From positions 372,001-436,000 of the forward strand of contig NZ_JAIUJS010000004.1 of NCBI RefSeq assembly GCF_020166345.1: 64,000 nucleotides of DNA, given 5' to 3'. The notes beneath the pieces were generated by a model that saw only the letters and a list, made by a program, of their open reading frames with translations, did not search any database and was not told the origin of the DNA. This DNA is from Winogradskyella vincentii. Lineage in GTDB: Bacteria; Bacteroidota; Bacteroidia; Flavobacteriales; Flavobacteriaceae. Below, piece by piece: positions 44,217 through 53,321 of the stretch. Position 1 is the first letter of the stretch. The number at the start of each line of letters is the position of its first letter. The translations under genes were made by a program, and so were the position numbers.

Positions 44217-45020
44217 ATGGATGTAACAGAAATACTAGGTTATTTTGGTGCTGTTATAGTTGGATTAGTACTTGGTCTAATTGGTGGAGGAGGTTCAATT
44301 TTAACGGTACCGATTCTGGTTTATTTAATTGGTTTAAATCCAATCGTTGCAACTGCCTACTCTTTGTTTGTTGTAGGGGTAACATCTAGCATTGGTGCCT
44401 TTCAAAATTTCAAAAAAGGCAGAGTAGATTTTAAAACAGCAATTATATTCTCAATCCCAGCTTTTATAGCCGTTTTTCTAACGAGACGCTTTTTAGTTCC
44501 AATGATACCAACTGAGGTATTTTCAGTTGGTGAGTTCACTGTAACTAATAATATCTTCATTATGGTATTTTTTGCCATTATTATGTTAATGGCTAGTATT
44601 TCCATGATTAGAAATAGAAAAGATAAAGTTGAAGAATCAAGTCATCAAAATATCCAATTTAATTATCCTCTTATTGCTTTAGAGGGCATCGGAGTTGGTA
44701 TACTTACGGGAATCGTGGGTGCAGGTGGAGGGTTTTTAATTATTCCCGCTCTTGTAATTTTAGCAAAACTACCTATGAAAACTGCCGTTGGCACCTCACT
44801 TTTAATTATTGCGATAAAATCCTTGATTGGATTTCTTGGCGATATTGCCAACTTAGAAATAGATTGGAATTTTCTATTAATTTTTACCTTTCTTTCAATA
44901 ATAGGAATAATTATTGGAGTGTGGTTGTCAAAATTTATTAGTGGTAAAAAACTAAAAAAAGGATTTGGCTATTTTACTCTCTTTATGGCCATCTATATTA
45001 TCTACAAAGAGTTATTTTAA
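44217..45020 (+). CDS. TauE/SafE family sulfite or anion permease
   Basis: A 267-residue inner-membrane protein with about eight helices and the two family repeats: GLIGGGGSILTVPILVYLIG near the start and GIVGAGGGFLIIPALVI near residue 170. TauE/SafE proteins move sulfite, sulfoacetate or related anions. In this operon it likely exports sulfite formed by persulfide oxidation. It begins directly at the preceding stop. A short intergenic region with a dyad follows. Confidence 0.9.
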   Translation: MDVTEILGYFGAVIVGLVLGLIGGGGSILTVPILVYLIGLNPIVATAYSLFVVGVTSSIGAFQNFKKGRVDFKTAIIFSIPAFIAVFLTRRFLVPMIPTEVFSVGEFTVTNNIFIMVFFAIIMLMASISMIRNRKDKVEESSHQNIQFNYPLIALEGIGVGILTGIVGAGGGFLIIPALVILAKLPMKTAVGTSLLIIAIKSLIGFLGDIANLEIDWNFLLIFTFLSIIGIIIGVWLSKFISGKKLKKGFGYFTLFMAIYIIYKELF

Positions 45021-45025
45021 ACCAA

Positions 45026-45069
45026 TGTGATAAAAATCACTTTACAAAAAACGAAGTTTCGTAACTTTG
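45026..45069 (+). promoter_or_regulatory. Crp/Fnr-like operator and -7 promoter element
   Basis: GTGAT-N4-ATCAC (45027-45040, with flanking T on each side as TGTGA-N6-TCACT) is a perfect dyad. TAACTTTG (45062-45069) 21 bp downstream matches the -7 consensus. The dyad therefore covers the -33 region of an internal promoter for the metallo-beta-lactamase/rhodanese gene, where a bound regulator could block or activate. Confidence 0.55.
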
Positions 45070-45091
45070 TATCACTTGAAAAAAACTAATT

Positions 45092-46498
45092 ATGAAAATT
45101 GAACAATTATATACAGGATGTTTAGCACAAGGTGCTTACTATATTGAGTCGGCTGGTGAGGTTGCTATAATTGATCCATTACGAGAAACGCAACAATATG
45201 TTGAAAAAGCGAAAAAAAACAACGCCAAAATAAAATATATTCTAGAAACGCATTTTCATGCGGATTTTGTCTCTGGCCATGTAGATTTGGCAAATAAAAC
45301 CAATGCCACCATTGTTTTTGGTCCAGGAGCGCAAACAGATTATGATATTCATGTTGCATCAGATGAAGAAGAATTAAAATTAGGTAACCTAACTATTAGG
45401 GTATTACATACTCCAGGTCATACATTAGAATCGGTCACGTATTTACTCATAGACGAAAACGGAAAAGATCATGCAATTTTTTCGGGAGACACCTTATTTT
45501 TAGGTGATGTTGGTAGACCAGATTTAGCTATAAAATCAGATTTAACAAAGGAAGATTTAGCCGCAATGCTGTTTGATTCATTGCGAAACAAAATAATGAC
45601 CTTAGCAGATGATGTTATTGTTTACCCTGCGCATGGAGCAGGTTCTGCATGTGGAAAAAATCTTAGTAAAGAAACTGTAGGCGTATTAGGTGAACAAAAG
45701 AAAACAAATTATGCCTTACGCGCAGATATGACAAAAGCAGAATTTGTTAAGGAGGTTTTAGATGGCATTGCTCCTCCTCCTCAGTATTTTGCTAAAAATG
45801 CTATGATGAACAAAATGGGATATGATGCTTTTGACACCATATTACAAACTGGTGATACACCATTATCTCCTGAAGATTTTGAAGCATTGGCGAACCATGA
45901 ATCTGCATTAATTTTGGATGTTAGACGCGAATCAGAATACATTAAAGGCCATATTCCAAATTCCATTTTTATTGGATTGCATGGACAGTTTGCACCATGG
46001 GTAGGAGCGCTAATTACTGATATAAAACAACCTATCTTACTAGTTGTTCCTGAAGGTAAATCTGCTGAAGCTGTAACAAGATTGTCAAGAGTAGGTTACG
46101 ACAATACATTAGGTTATCTAGAAGGTGGCATTGAGGCTTGGAAATATGCTGGCAAAGATGTTGAAACTTTAGAATCAATTTCAGCAATAGAATTTGCAGA
46201 TAAGGCAAAGGCTTCTGAAATAAACATTTTAGATGTTAGAAAGCCAGGCGAATACCAATCTATGCACCTAGAAAATGCGCAGCATTTTGCTTTAGATTTT
46301 ATTAATGAACAAATGAATGAAGTTGATAAAAACAAAACATATTATATACATTGTGCTGGTGGATACAGATCTGTAATCGCAGCCTCAATTTTAAAAGCTA
46401 GAGGATTTAACAATCTCATTGATGTAGCTGGAGGTTTCGGAGCAATTAAGAAAACAGATTTACCCACAACAGATTTTGTTTGTCCAACTACACTGTAA
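45092..46498 (+). CDS. Metallo-beta-lactamase/double rhodanese fusion (persulfide dioxygenase-like)
   Basis: A 468-residue protein. The lactamase fold (1-235) has THFHADFVSGH at 53-63 and FSGDTLFLGDVGRPDL, as in ETHE1-like persulfide dioxygenases, which oxidise glutathione persulfide to sulfite. Two rhodanese domains follow (about 260-355 and 370-465). The first has VVPEGKS where the active Cys should be, so it is inactive. The second carries Cys421 in HCAGGYRS. It sits among sulfur transport genes. Because glutathione genes are present upstream in the window, glutathione persulfide is a reasonable substrate (inference). Confidence 0.9.
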   Translation: MKIEQLYTGCLAQGAYYIESAGEVAIIDPLRETQQYVEKAKKNNAKIKYILETHFHADFVSGHVDLANKTNATIVFGPGAQTDYDIHVASDEEELKLGNLTIRVLHTPGHTLESVTYLLIDENGKDHAIFSGDTLFLGDVGRPDLAIKSDLTKEDLAAMLFDSLRNKIMTLADDVIVYPAHGAGSACGKNLSKETVGVLGEQKKTNYALRADMTKAEFVKEVLDGIAPPPQYFAKNAMMNKMGYDAFDTILQTGDTPLSPEDFEALANHESALILDVRRESEYIKGHIPNSIFIGLHGQFAPWVGALITDIKQPILLVVPEGKSAEAVTRLSRVGYDNTLGYLEGGIEAWKYAGKDVETLESISAIEFADKAKASEINILDVRKPGEYQSMHLENAQHFALDFINEQMNEVDKNKTYYIHCAGGYRSVIAASILKARGFNNLIDVAGGFGAIKKTDLPTTDFVCPTTL

Positions 46499-46509
46499 AA
46501 CAATAAATT

Positions 46510-46719
46510 ATGAAAAAAAACATGAGCAACGCTGATAAGGGCGTACGTACTTTAATTGCTGTAGTTATTGCAGTATTGTATTATATGGATATTATTGAAG
46601 GGACTTTAGCCTACATTTTAATGGCAGTTGCAATTGTTTTCTTAATTACAAGTCTTGTCAACTTCTGTCCACTTTATAGAGTATTTGGCATTAGCACTTG
46701 CAAAATAAAAAACGAATAG
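46510..46719 (+). CDS. DUF2892 membrane protein
   Basis: A 69-residue protein with two membrane helices (VRTLIAVVIAVLYY and LAYILMAVAIVFLITSL), ending in NFCPLYRVFGISTC. This is the hallmark of the DUF2892 family, often encoded beside rhodanese or persulfide enzymes. The two late Cys may receive sulfur. It lies 11 bp after the fusion gene, and the next gene starts 2 bp later. Confidence 0.88.
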   Translation: MKKNMSNADKGVRTLIAVVIAVLYYMDIIEGTLAYILMAVAIVFLITSLVNFCPLYRVFGISTCKIKNE

Positions 46720-46721
46720 AT

Positions 46722-46994
46722 ATGGAAGCGACAACAATAAAAATTCAAAATTTAAAGTGTCATGGTTGTGCCAATACAATCGTAACACAACTGTCTAAAT
46801 TAGATGGTATAAGTGAGGTTGCTGTAAACAATGATACAGATGAGGTAAGTTTTAGTCATAATTCTGACAAAGACATATTAAATGCAACCAAAAAGCTTGC
46901 AGATTTGGGTTATCCAATTGAGGGTGAAGCTAATTCATTACCCACTAAGGCGAAATCTTTTGTCAGCTGTGCTGTAGGAAGAGTGAAAAAATAA
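46722..46994 (+). CDS. Heavy-metal-associated (HMA) domain protein
   Basis: A 90-residue soluble protein with one ferredoxin-like HMA fold. The metal motif CHGC is at Cys13 and Cys16 (KCHGCANTI), followed by the expected beta-alpha-beta pattern. ATG 46722 is chosen over TTG 46698 because the shorter form begins right before the first strand and two bases after the previous stop. It may carry copper or another soft metal, or sulfur, for the operon. A third Cys (SFVSCAVG) is near the C-terminus. Confidence 0.85.
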   Translation: MEATTIKIQNLKCHGCANTIVTQLSKLDGISEVAVNNDTDEVSFSHNSDKDILNATKKLADLGYPIEGEANSLPTKAKSFVSCAVGRVKK

Positions 46995-47018
46995 AAACCG
47001 CATAAAAGCGGTTTTTTT
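46993..47018. terminator. Terminator of the sulfur operon (bidirectional)
   Basis: AAAAACCGC (46993-47001) pairs with GCGGTTTTT (47008-47016) and a T tract, between convergent genes. It also serves clpS. Confidence 0.85.
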
Positions 47019-47292
47019 ATACTATTTCTGCACTTAAGCCTGCCTCTAAGAGCTTTGAACACCTAGGTTCTAATTCTTCATAAGGACCTGTTTTAACAGT
47101 GCATTTACCTTTGTAATGAACAATTATAGAACATTGTTCAGCTTGCTCTGGTGTATGATCACAAGCATAAATTAAGGTATCTATTACATGGTCGAAAGTA
47201 TTAACATCGTCATTAAATAATATGATTTCGTTCTGCTTTACAACCTCTTCCTTAAGGAGTAATTCTTCTGATTGTTTTTCTTTAGGACTCAT
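47017..47292 (-). CDS. clpS: ATP-dependent Clp protease adaptor
   Basis: A 91-residue adaptor that brings N-degron substrates to ClpAP. The motif NDDVNTFDHVIDTL (N-end pocket residues) and the later CDHTPEQAEQC helix and HYKGKC are conserved. It is last in a minus-strand run with prmA and tpiA, a frequent Bacteroidota arrangement, 7 bp after prmA. Confidence 0.93.
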   Translation of the reverse strand: MSPKEKQSEELLLKEEVVKQNEIILFNDDVNTFDHVIDTLIYACDHTPEQAEQCSIIVHYKGKCTVKTGPYEELEPRCSKLLEAGLSAEIV

Positions 47293-47299
47293 AACAATA

Positions 47300-48136
47300 C
47301 TAATTTATAAATTTTAGCGATACCCAATCACCTCTTTTAATTTTTTCGACCAATTTTAACATATTCATCTCGCACTTCGCCTCTATAAGAGGAATGTCTT
47401 TTTCATAAAAACCACTTAAAAAAAGTAATCCGTTTTTAGTAAGATGCTTAGCATAAGTTGGAATATCATTGAGTAGAATATTTCTATTAATATTAGCTAT
47501 AGTAACATCGTACTTTTGATCCTTTAGAAGAGACACATCTCCTTCATAAACAGAAATATATTTGCATTTATTTCTCTCTACATTTTCTAAACTATTTATA
47601 TAGCACCAATTGTCAATATCGATAGCATCTAGAGAGTTTGCCCCTACTTTTTCTGCAAGAATAGCCAGAACTCCTGTACCACAGCCCATATCCAAGACAG
47701 ATTTACCCTTAAAGTCGTTTTTTAGAATATGTTGAATCATCATGTGCGTAGTTTCATGATGGCCGGTTCCAAAACTCATTTTTGGTTCTATAATCAAGTC
47801 ATATTTAGTATCTGGCTTGTCATGAAATGGCGCCCTAACAGTTACTAAATCATCTACTACAATAGGTTTAAAATTGTTTTCCCACTCAGCATTCCAATTG
47901 GTTTGTTCAATTTCATTAAAGCTGTAGGTAATCGCAAATTCAGAAGATTTCAAGATGTTTATACCATCTAGAATAAATGCATTCCAATCCTCTTTTTGAA
48001 TATAAGCGGTTAGACCTTCATTATTTTCGACAAAACTTTCAAAACCTGCATATCCTAATTCTGCAATTAAAATCTCTGTTGCTGGCTGTAAAGGATTCAC
48101 CTTAAATTCATACCCTATGTAAATGGGAACCGCCAT
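47300..48136 (-). CDS. prmA: Ribosomal protein L11 methyltransferase
   Basis: A 278-residue SAM-dependent methyltransferase that trimethylates ribosomal protein L11. The SAM loop is DMGCGTGVLAILAEKVGA. FGTGHHETTHMMIQHI before it and IANINRNILL after it (motif IV region) are PrmA-specific. The N-terminal 110 residues form the L11-binding part. It sits 2 bp after tpiA. Confidence 0.92.
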   Translation of the reverse strand: MAVPIYIGYEFKVNPLQPATEILIAELGYAGFESFVENNEGLTAYIQKEDWNAFILDGINILKSSEFAITYSFNEIEQTNWNAEWENNFKPIVVDDLVTVRAPFHDKPDTKYDLIIEPKMSFGTGHHETTHMMIQHILKNDFKGKSVLDMGCGTGVLAILAEKVGANSLDAIDIDNWCYINSLENVERNKCKYISVYEGDVSLLKDQKYDVTIANINRNILLNDIPTYAKHLTKNGLLFLSGFYEKDIPLIEAKCEMNMLKLVEKIKRGDWVSLKFIN

Positions 48137-48138
48137 TG

Positions 48139-48888
48139 CTATATAGCATTGACAATTGCAAAAAAGTCTTCTGCTTTTAAAGATGCTCCTCCAATTAATC
48201 CACCATCAACATCTGGCTTAGAAAAAATTTCTTTAGCATTATTTGGTTTTACGCTACCTCCATATAAAATAGAAACCGAATCGGCAACCTCTTGCCCGTA
48301 TTTACCTGCTAAAGTTTTACGAATAAATGCATGCATATCTTGAGCTTGTTCTGGTGTAGCAGTTTCTCCTGTACCAATAGCCCAAACCGGTTCGTATGCC
48401 AAAATGATACTTTTAAATGCACTCGCATCTAAATGAAATAATGCATTCTTTATTTGACTTTCTACAACCGCTTCCTCATTTCCTGCTTTACGATCAGCAA
48501 GCTCTTCACCAAAACAAAAAATCATATTCATTTCATCAGATAATCCTGCATCAATTTTTTTAGCTAACGCCTCATCCGTTTCATTGTAATAAGCGCGTCT
48601 TTCACTATGCCCAAGTATCACTGTTTGTATACCTATACTTTTAAGCATCCCTGCACTGATTTCACCAGTATATGCACCATTCTCAGCAAAATGCATGTTC
48701 TGTGCTATAACTTCAATATCATGTTGTCTCGTAGCTTCAAATGCATGCCACAAATTCGTAAAGGTTGGTGCAATCATAACCTCAGCATTAGAAGTTTTAG
48801 ATTGTTTTTTTAATTCTACAATTAACGATTCTGTTTGTATAAGGCCATTGTTCATTTTCCAATTACCTGCAACTATTTGTCTTCTCAT
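48139..48888 (-). CDS. tpiA: Triose-phosphate isomerase
   Basis: A 249-residue TIM barrel that interconverts glyceraldehyde 3-phosphate and dihydroxyacetone phosphate. The catalytic Lys is in GNWKMN at residues 7-12, His in LGHSERR, and Glu in AYEPVWAIGTG. The phosphate loop YGGSVKPNN is present. Standard length; first gene of the tpiA-prmA-clpS run. Confidence 0.97.
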   Translation of the reverse strand: MRRQIVAGNWKMNNGLIQTESLIVELKKQSKTSNAEVMIAPTFTNLWHAFEATRQHDIEVIAQNMHFAENGAYTGEISAGMLKSIGIQTVILGHSERRAYYNETDEALAKKIDAGLSDEMNMIFCFGEELADRKAGNEEAVVESQIKNALFHLDASAFKSIILAYEPVWAIGTGETATPEQAQDMHAFIRKTLAGKYGQEVADSVSILYGGSVKPNNAKEIFSKPDVDGGLIGGASLKAEDFFAIVNAI

Positions 48889-48977
48889 GATATTATGAAT
48901 TGAATTTTATTTTGATTTTAGATTACAAAAATAAGGTATTAATGAAGAAACACCCTTGATATGTGTCATGTAATTGC

Positions 48978-50054
48978 CTAATATAACTTCACCCTTGGAT
49001 CTAACCAAGCATATATGACATCTACTAGAATATTTATGGTAATAAACACAATAGCTATAACAAGTACTGCACCCATAATCACTGGTAAATCTAGTGTGTT
49101 TAATGCATTTACTATTTCTTTACCCAGACCATTCCAACCAAATATGTATTCTACAAATACCGCTCCGGCCAACATAGATGCAAACCAACCAGAAATAGCT
49201 GTCACAACAGGATTTAAAGCGTTTTTTACTGCATGATTTTTAATAACTTGGAATTCACTTAGTCCTTTTGCTCTTGCAGTTCTAATAAAGTCCTGACCTA
49301 ACACATCTAGTAATGAATTTCTCATTAATTGAATGACCACTGCCAATGGCCGAATTCCTAAAACGATTGCTGGTAGAATTAAATTTTTCCATTGAATGGT
49401 CATTTTTTCGCCAAAGTCATCCAACTCATATAGGCTACCAGTCATCTCTAAATTTGTGTATTCATGAAGCACAAAACCAAATAGCCATGCAAATAATATT
49501 GCGCTAAAAAATGAAGGCACACTCATACCTAGAGTACTTAATACCTGAATTAATTTATCTATCCATTTATCCTTAAACAAAGCAGAAACAATACCAAGGG
49601 CAATCCCTAACAATATTGCAATTACTATGGCAGAAATAGCTAAAACGAATGTATTAGGAATAGTCTCACCAATTACCTGAGTTACCTTTTTTCCTTGTTT
49701 TGTGAATGATTCCCTCAAATAAGGAAACTTTAAAACAGTCGTTGTTTTACCTATAGTCCATAAATCAGTGGCGGTATATTTGTTTGGACCTAAGAATGTG
49801 TAATCCTCAGGATTATTAGAATGAAAAGATATTGGAGATAAATCGTTGAGATAGTATAAATATTGCTTAGCCAAAGGTTTATCAAAACCATACTTTTTTT
49901 TAACAGCTTCAACTTGATCGGCTGTTTGGTTTTGTCCTAACATCATTTTTGCAGGATCACCAGGTAAAATGGTAAACAAAAAGAAAATTACTGTAATGAC
50001 ACCTACTAAGGTGATAAATGCATACAGTAATTTATTTAAGAGATATTTTATCAA
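48978..50054 (-). CDS. ABC transporter permease, DppB/OppB type
   Basis: A 358-residue inner-membrane permease with six helices. It has the N-terminal family block LGVITVIFFLFTILPGDPA, the EAA-loop region RTARAKGLSEFQVIKNHAVKN, and VEYIFGWNGLGKEIVNA. A long periplasmic insertion follows helix one (PKYTATDLWTIG region). Dipeptide or nickel permeases usually pair with a DppC-type subunit, a binding protein and ATPases, none of which are in the window. This gene is probably an orphan component working with parts encoded elsewhere. It lies 2 bp after the DoxX gene. Confidence 0.88.
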   Translation of the reverse strand: MIKYLLNKLLYAFITLVGVITVIFFLFTILPGDPAKMMLGQNQTADQVEAVKKKYGFDKPLAKQYLYYLNDLSPISFHSNNPEDYTFLGPNKYTATDLWTIGKTTTVLKFPYLRESFTKQGKKVTQVIGETIPNTFVLAISAIVIAILLGIALGIVSALFKDKWIDKLIQVLSTLGMSVPSFFSAILFAWLFGFVLHEYTNLEMTGSLYELDDFGEKMTIQWKNLILPAIVLGIRPLAVVIQLMRNSLLDVLGQDFIRTARAKGLSEFQVIKNHAVKNALNPVVTAISGWFASMLAGAVFVEYIFGWNGLGKEIVNALNTLDLPVIMGAVLVIAIVFITINILVDVIYAWLDPRVKLY

Positions 50055-50056
50055 AC

Positions 50057-51151
50057 TTAAAGTTGTATATCTTCAATATCATTCCAATGTGCCTTATTGA
50101 CAACCGTCCCTTTGTTTAAAATTACCACTCCCGGATTCGCACGAACAATTGTCTTAATTACCTTTTCATCACAGAGGTAAAAATTAAAATTAAGATTGTA
50201 ATCTGATTTCACCTTTTGTTTTTCAGCTTCTCCAGACGATGTTAAACCTATTACAGTAAAACCAGCATTTATTGCTCTATCGGTAAAGCTTTTTAGTTTT
50301 ATTAACCCATCTTCTTCTGATGAACAAATATTATACGTGGCAACAATCACCAATTTTTCTTTATCTAAGTAATATGAGGTTAAGTCTTCATCATCTGATT
50401 CTATTGAAAAATCTTGAATTGGCGGTATGTATCCTTCATCTATAGTTTCAGTTTCAACACCTACGTATTCTCCATCAACTGTTGGATAACTACCATTAGT
50501 CACAAACTCCTGTTCTTCCCCATTAACATTAAATGTCCATGTGTATTCTAAAACTGGTTTTGGTGCATCTTCAGGTATAATCATCTGTTCTTGGATATTT
50601 TTCCCTATGGCGTATGCCCTAAAGTCAATTGATGGCAGATGCATTAACACATGATATCCAAACCAAAGTGAAACAATAAAACTTAATAATGCGAGAACAG
50701 TATTTGGCAATGATTTAAATAATGGTTTTATATGTTTTATACCATATACTAAAATCAAAATAAACACTAGCAGTATAACATCTTTGGTGAAACTCTCCCA
50801 TGGTGTTAGCTTTAACGCATCTCCAAAACAACCGCAATCTTTAACCTTATCAAAATAGGCCGAGTAAAAGGTTAGGAATGTAAAAAACACTATCATAGCC
50901 AATAAACTATAAACAGTGAATTTTGGTTTATATCCAATAAGAAGAAAAACACCGAGTACTACCTCAAACACAACAACAAAAACTGAAAATATCAAGGCAT
51001 ATGGAATTAAAAACTCCAAGTTTAAAACATCTGCTCCAAAATATTCTTGAAGCTTATAAGAGAAACCTAATGGATCATTAAGTTTTATAAAACCAGAGAT
51101 AATAAATAAAATGCCGACAAATATTCTACTAATATGTACTAGATATTTCAT
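50057..51151 (-). CDS. DoxX membrane protein of the BT_3928 family
   Basis: A 364-residue inner-membrane protein. The N-terminal half is a four-helix DoxX domain (FVGILFIISGFIKLNDPLGF and the YFDKVKDCGCFGD loop, with two Cys). A periplasmic segment follows, and the C-terminal 100 residues have a weak thioredoxin-like fold (VIVATYNICSSEEDGLIK) with a single Cys. BT_3928-type proteins are conserved in Bacteroidota beside DUF1599 and folP. Function is probably envelope redox, not proven. Confidence 0.85.
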   Translation of the reverse strand: MKYLVHISRIFVGILFIISGFIKLNDPLGFSYKLQEYFGADVLNLEFLIPYALIFSVFVVVFEVVLGVFLLIGYKPKFTVYSLLAMIVFFTFLTFYSAYFDKVKDCGCFGDALKLTPWESFTKDVILLVFILILVYGIKHIKPLFKSLPNTVLALLSFIVSLWFGYHVLMHLPSIDFRAYAIGKNIQEQMIIPEDAPKPVLEYTWTFNVNGEEQEFVTNGSYPTVDGEYVGVETETIDEGYIPPIQDFSIESDDEDLTSYYLDKEKLVIVATYNICSSEEDGLIKLKSFTDRAINAGFTVIGLTSSGEAEKQKVKSDYNLNFNFYLCDEKVIKTIVRANPGVVILNKGTVVNKAHWNDIEDIQL

Positions 51152-51166
51152 AAATACTTTTTAAAG

Positions 51167-51712
51167 TTAAGACTTAGATTCTCCTAGATGAATCATTGCA
51201 AACACAGCATAGTTAATCATGTCTTGATAATTTGCATCAATACCTTCACTAACTATAGTTTTACCTGCATTATCCTCAATCTGTTTAACGCGTAATAATT
51301 TTTGCAATATTAAATCTGTTAAGGAACTCACTCTCATATCTCTCCAAGCTTCTCCATAATCATGATTTTTATCTAACATTAGTTGCTTGGTTATTCCTAT
51401 TTTTTCATCATATAAATCTACAGCTTTAGACGTCTCCATGTCAGGTTGCTCCACAACTCCTTTATCTAGTTGTATTAGTGCCATTATGCAATAATTAATT
51501 ATACCGATAAACTCACTCGCCTCTCCCTCATCTACCTTTCTAACTGCATTTTGCTGAAGACTTCTTATGCGTTGTGCTTTTATAAAAATTTGATCAGTTA
51601 ACGAAGGCAATCTCAAAATACGCCAAGCACTACCATAATCACTCATCTTATTCTTAAAAAGGGTTCTACATTGTTCAATTACGGCGTCGTATTGTTTGGA
51701 AGTATCTTGCAT
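51167..51712 (-). CDS. DUF1599 protein
   Basis: A 181-residue soluble helical protein with two copies of the family block: MSDYGSAWRILRLPSLTDQI near residue 20 and NHDYGEAWRDMRVSSLTDLI in the second half. Each is followed by an arginine-rich QRIRSLQ or RVKQIE helix. The duplicated Tyr-Gly-x-Ala-Trp motif resembles MazG-like nucleotide pyrophosphohydrolases in spirit, but metal ligands are not clear. Conserved near folP in Bacteroidota. Divergent from folP by 94 bp. Confidence 0.88.
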   Translation of the reverse strand: MQDTSKQYDAVIEQCRTLFKNKMSDYGSAWRILRLPSLTDQIFIKAQRIRSLQQNAVRKVDEGEASEFIGIINYCIMALIQLDKGVVEQPDMETSKAVDLYDEKIGITKQLMLDKNHDYGEAWRDMRVSSLTDLILQKLLRVKQIEDNAGKTIVSEGIDANYQDMINYAVFAMIHLGESKS

Positions 51713-51806
51713 TTAATTCAATAATAATTTCCGTAAATTTCGCATAAATAAATTAGAAGTTCAAAGTTTGACCTTTAAAGTTTTTAGCTAAGTTTTAAAA
51801 TTTAAT

Positions 51807-52634
51807 ATGACCATAAATTGTAAAGGCAGGTTGCTTGATTTAAGCTCACCAAAAGTAATGGGAATACTCAATGTTACACCAGATTCATTCTACGATGGTG
51901 GCAAATATAAAAATGAACTTGAAATTTTGAATCAGGTAGAGACCATGTTAAATGATGGCGCGACATTTATAGATATAGGTGGCTACAGTTCTAGACCAGG
52001 CGCTAAAGAGATTAGCCTTAATGAGGAAATTGGCAGGGTTGTACCTGTGGTTGAATTGATATTAAATAAATTTCCTGAAACTCTAATCTCTATTGATACC
52101 TTTAGAAGTGAAGTTGCACAAAAAAGTATTGTAGCAGGTGCTTCAATTATAAACGATATATCAGCAGGCCATCTTGATAACGATATGTTATCAACTGTTG
52201 GAAAATTGGGAGTCCCTTATATTATGATGCATATGCGTGGTAATCCCAAAACAATGCAAAATCAAACACAATATGAAGATTTAGTTAAGGAAATTAACTC
52301 TTATTTTGCTGAACGAATTTTCAAAGCACATAAACACAAGATTATTGATATTATAATAGATCCAGGATTTGGTTTTGCAAAAACATTAGAACAAAACTTT
52401 GAACTTTTAAACAAATTGGAATTACTTCAATTTGTTGGCAAACCTATTTTAGCTGGTGTGTCTCGCAAATCTATGATATACAAAACCTTAAATACGTCAA
52501 GCGAAAAAGCATTAAATGGCACAACCGCACTTAATATGTTGACACTTCAAAAAGGAGCTAAAATTCTACGCGTACATGATGTTAAAGAAGCTATGGAATG
52601 TGTTACATTGTTTAATAAATTACACACTAACTAA
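51807..52634 (+). CDS. folP: Dihydropteroate synthase
   Basis: A 275-residue enzyme of folate synthesis joining p-aminobenzoate and the pterin diphosphate; target of sulfonamides. Motifs: MGILNVTPDSFYDGG (residues about 18-32), DIGGYSSRPGA, ISIDTFRSEVA, IINDISAG, and DPGFGFAKT. No extra residues are seen in the sulfa-binding loop. It is followed immediately by a lipoprotein gene (TAAATG) and then cdaA, an order common in Bacteroidota. Confidence 0.96.
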   Translation: MTINCKGRLLDLSSPKVMGILNVTPDSFYDGGKYKNELEILNQVETMLNDGATFIDIGGYSSRPGAKEISLNEEIGRVVPVVELILNKFPETLISIDTFRSEVAQKSIVAGASIINDISAGHLDNDMLSTVGKLGVPYIMMHMRGNPKTMQNQTQYEDLVKEINSYFAERIFKAHKHKIIDIIIDPGFGFAKTLEQNFELLNKLELLQFVGKPILAGVSRKSMIYKTLNTSSEKALNGTTALNMLTLQKGAKILRVHDVKEAMECVTLFNKLHTN

Positions 52635-53288
52635 ATGAAAAGGCATTTCTATTTTTTAATATTATTATCTATGCTTAGTTGTAATAATGAACGTGTATTA
52701 CAGCTTCCAGAAATTGAAAATGCTAAAATATCAGAGGTTCTTGATGTATCACCTGCTTATATATTTTATGATGAAAGTCAACCTGATTCTACATTGTTAA
52801 ACAGAAAAAATCTAATTAGCACAACAAACTGGCTAATAAATGTAGACAAACGGCTTTCCTTAAGACAGGCAATACCTCATATCAAATTTCTCCAAGACAA
52901 AAAAAGAAATGCTCAGATGCATAAAAATGAAAATGCAAAGAATTATTTTACATGCAACGACACAAGCCTTGGGAATTTAGGATTTATGGAGTTTACAGAC
53001 ACTCACTATATGAATTATGATCGCGCGTCTAAAACCATTGAAGATTCGTGCTTTATGACAATTGAAAGTCTAAACGATATTTCATTTTCTACTTCTTTAG
53101 ATCCAAACACAACATTATCCTTAGATAATATAGAACAATCATTAGAAACTATAAAAAGAGAATTTGGTAAGGACGAAAAACTTTTTCTTGTTATAAACCC
53201 TAACTTGAGTTTTCAAAATTACATTACCTTAAAAAACGTATTAAGACCTTTAGAAAATAGAATCTCAAATAACGAATTCATTTATTAA
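52635..53288 (+). CDS. Lipoprotein of unknown function
   Basis: A 217-residue lipoprotein (MKRHFYFLILLSMLSC, Cys16) with no recognisable domain. It contains a central Cys (FTCNDTSLG) and a later SCFMTIESL, then a C-terminal helical region with VLRPLE. It starts directly at the folP stop and ends 33 bp before cdaA, so it shares their transcript. Role unknown. Confidence 0.75.
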   Translation: MKRHFYFLILLSMLSCNNERVLQLPEIENAKISEVLDVSPAYIFYDESQPDSTLLNRKNLISTTNWLINVDKRLSLRQAIPHIKFLQDKKRNAQMHKNENAKNYFTCNDTSLGNLGFMEFTDTHYMNYDRASKTIEDSCFMTIESLNDISFSTSLDPNTTLSLDNIEQSLETIKREFGKDEKLFLVINPNLSFQNYITLKNVLRPLENRISNNEFIY

Positions 53289-53321
53289 CATAAATTCTTA
53301 AATTAGCAAAAAGCACAAACC

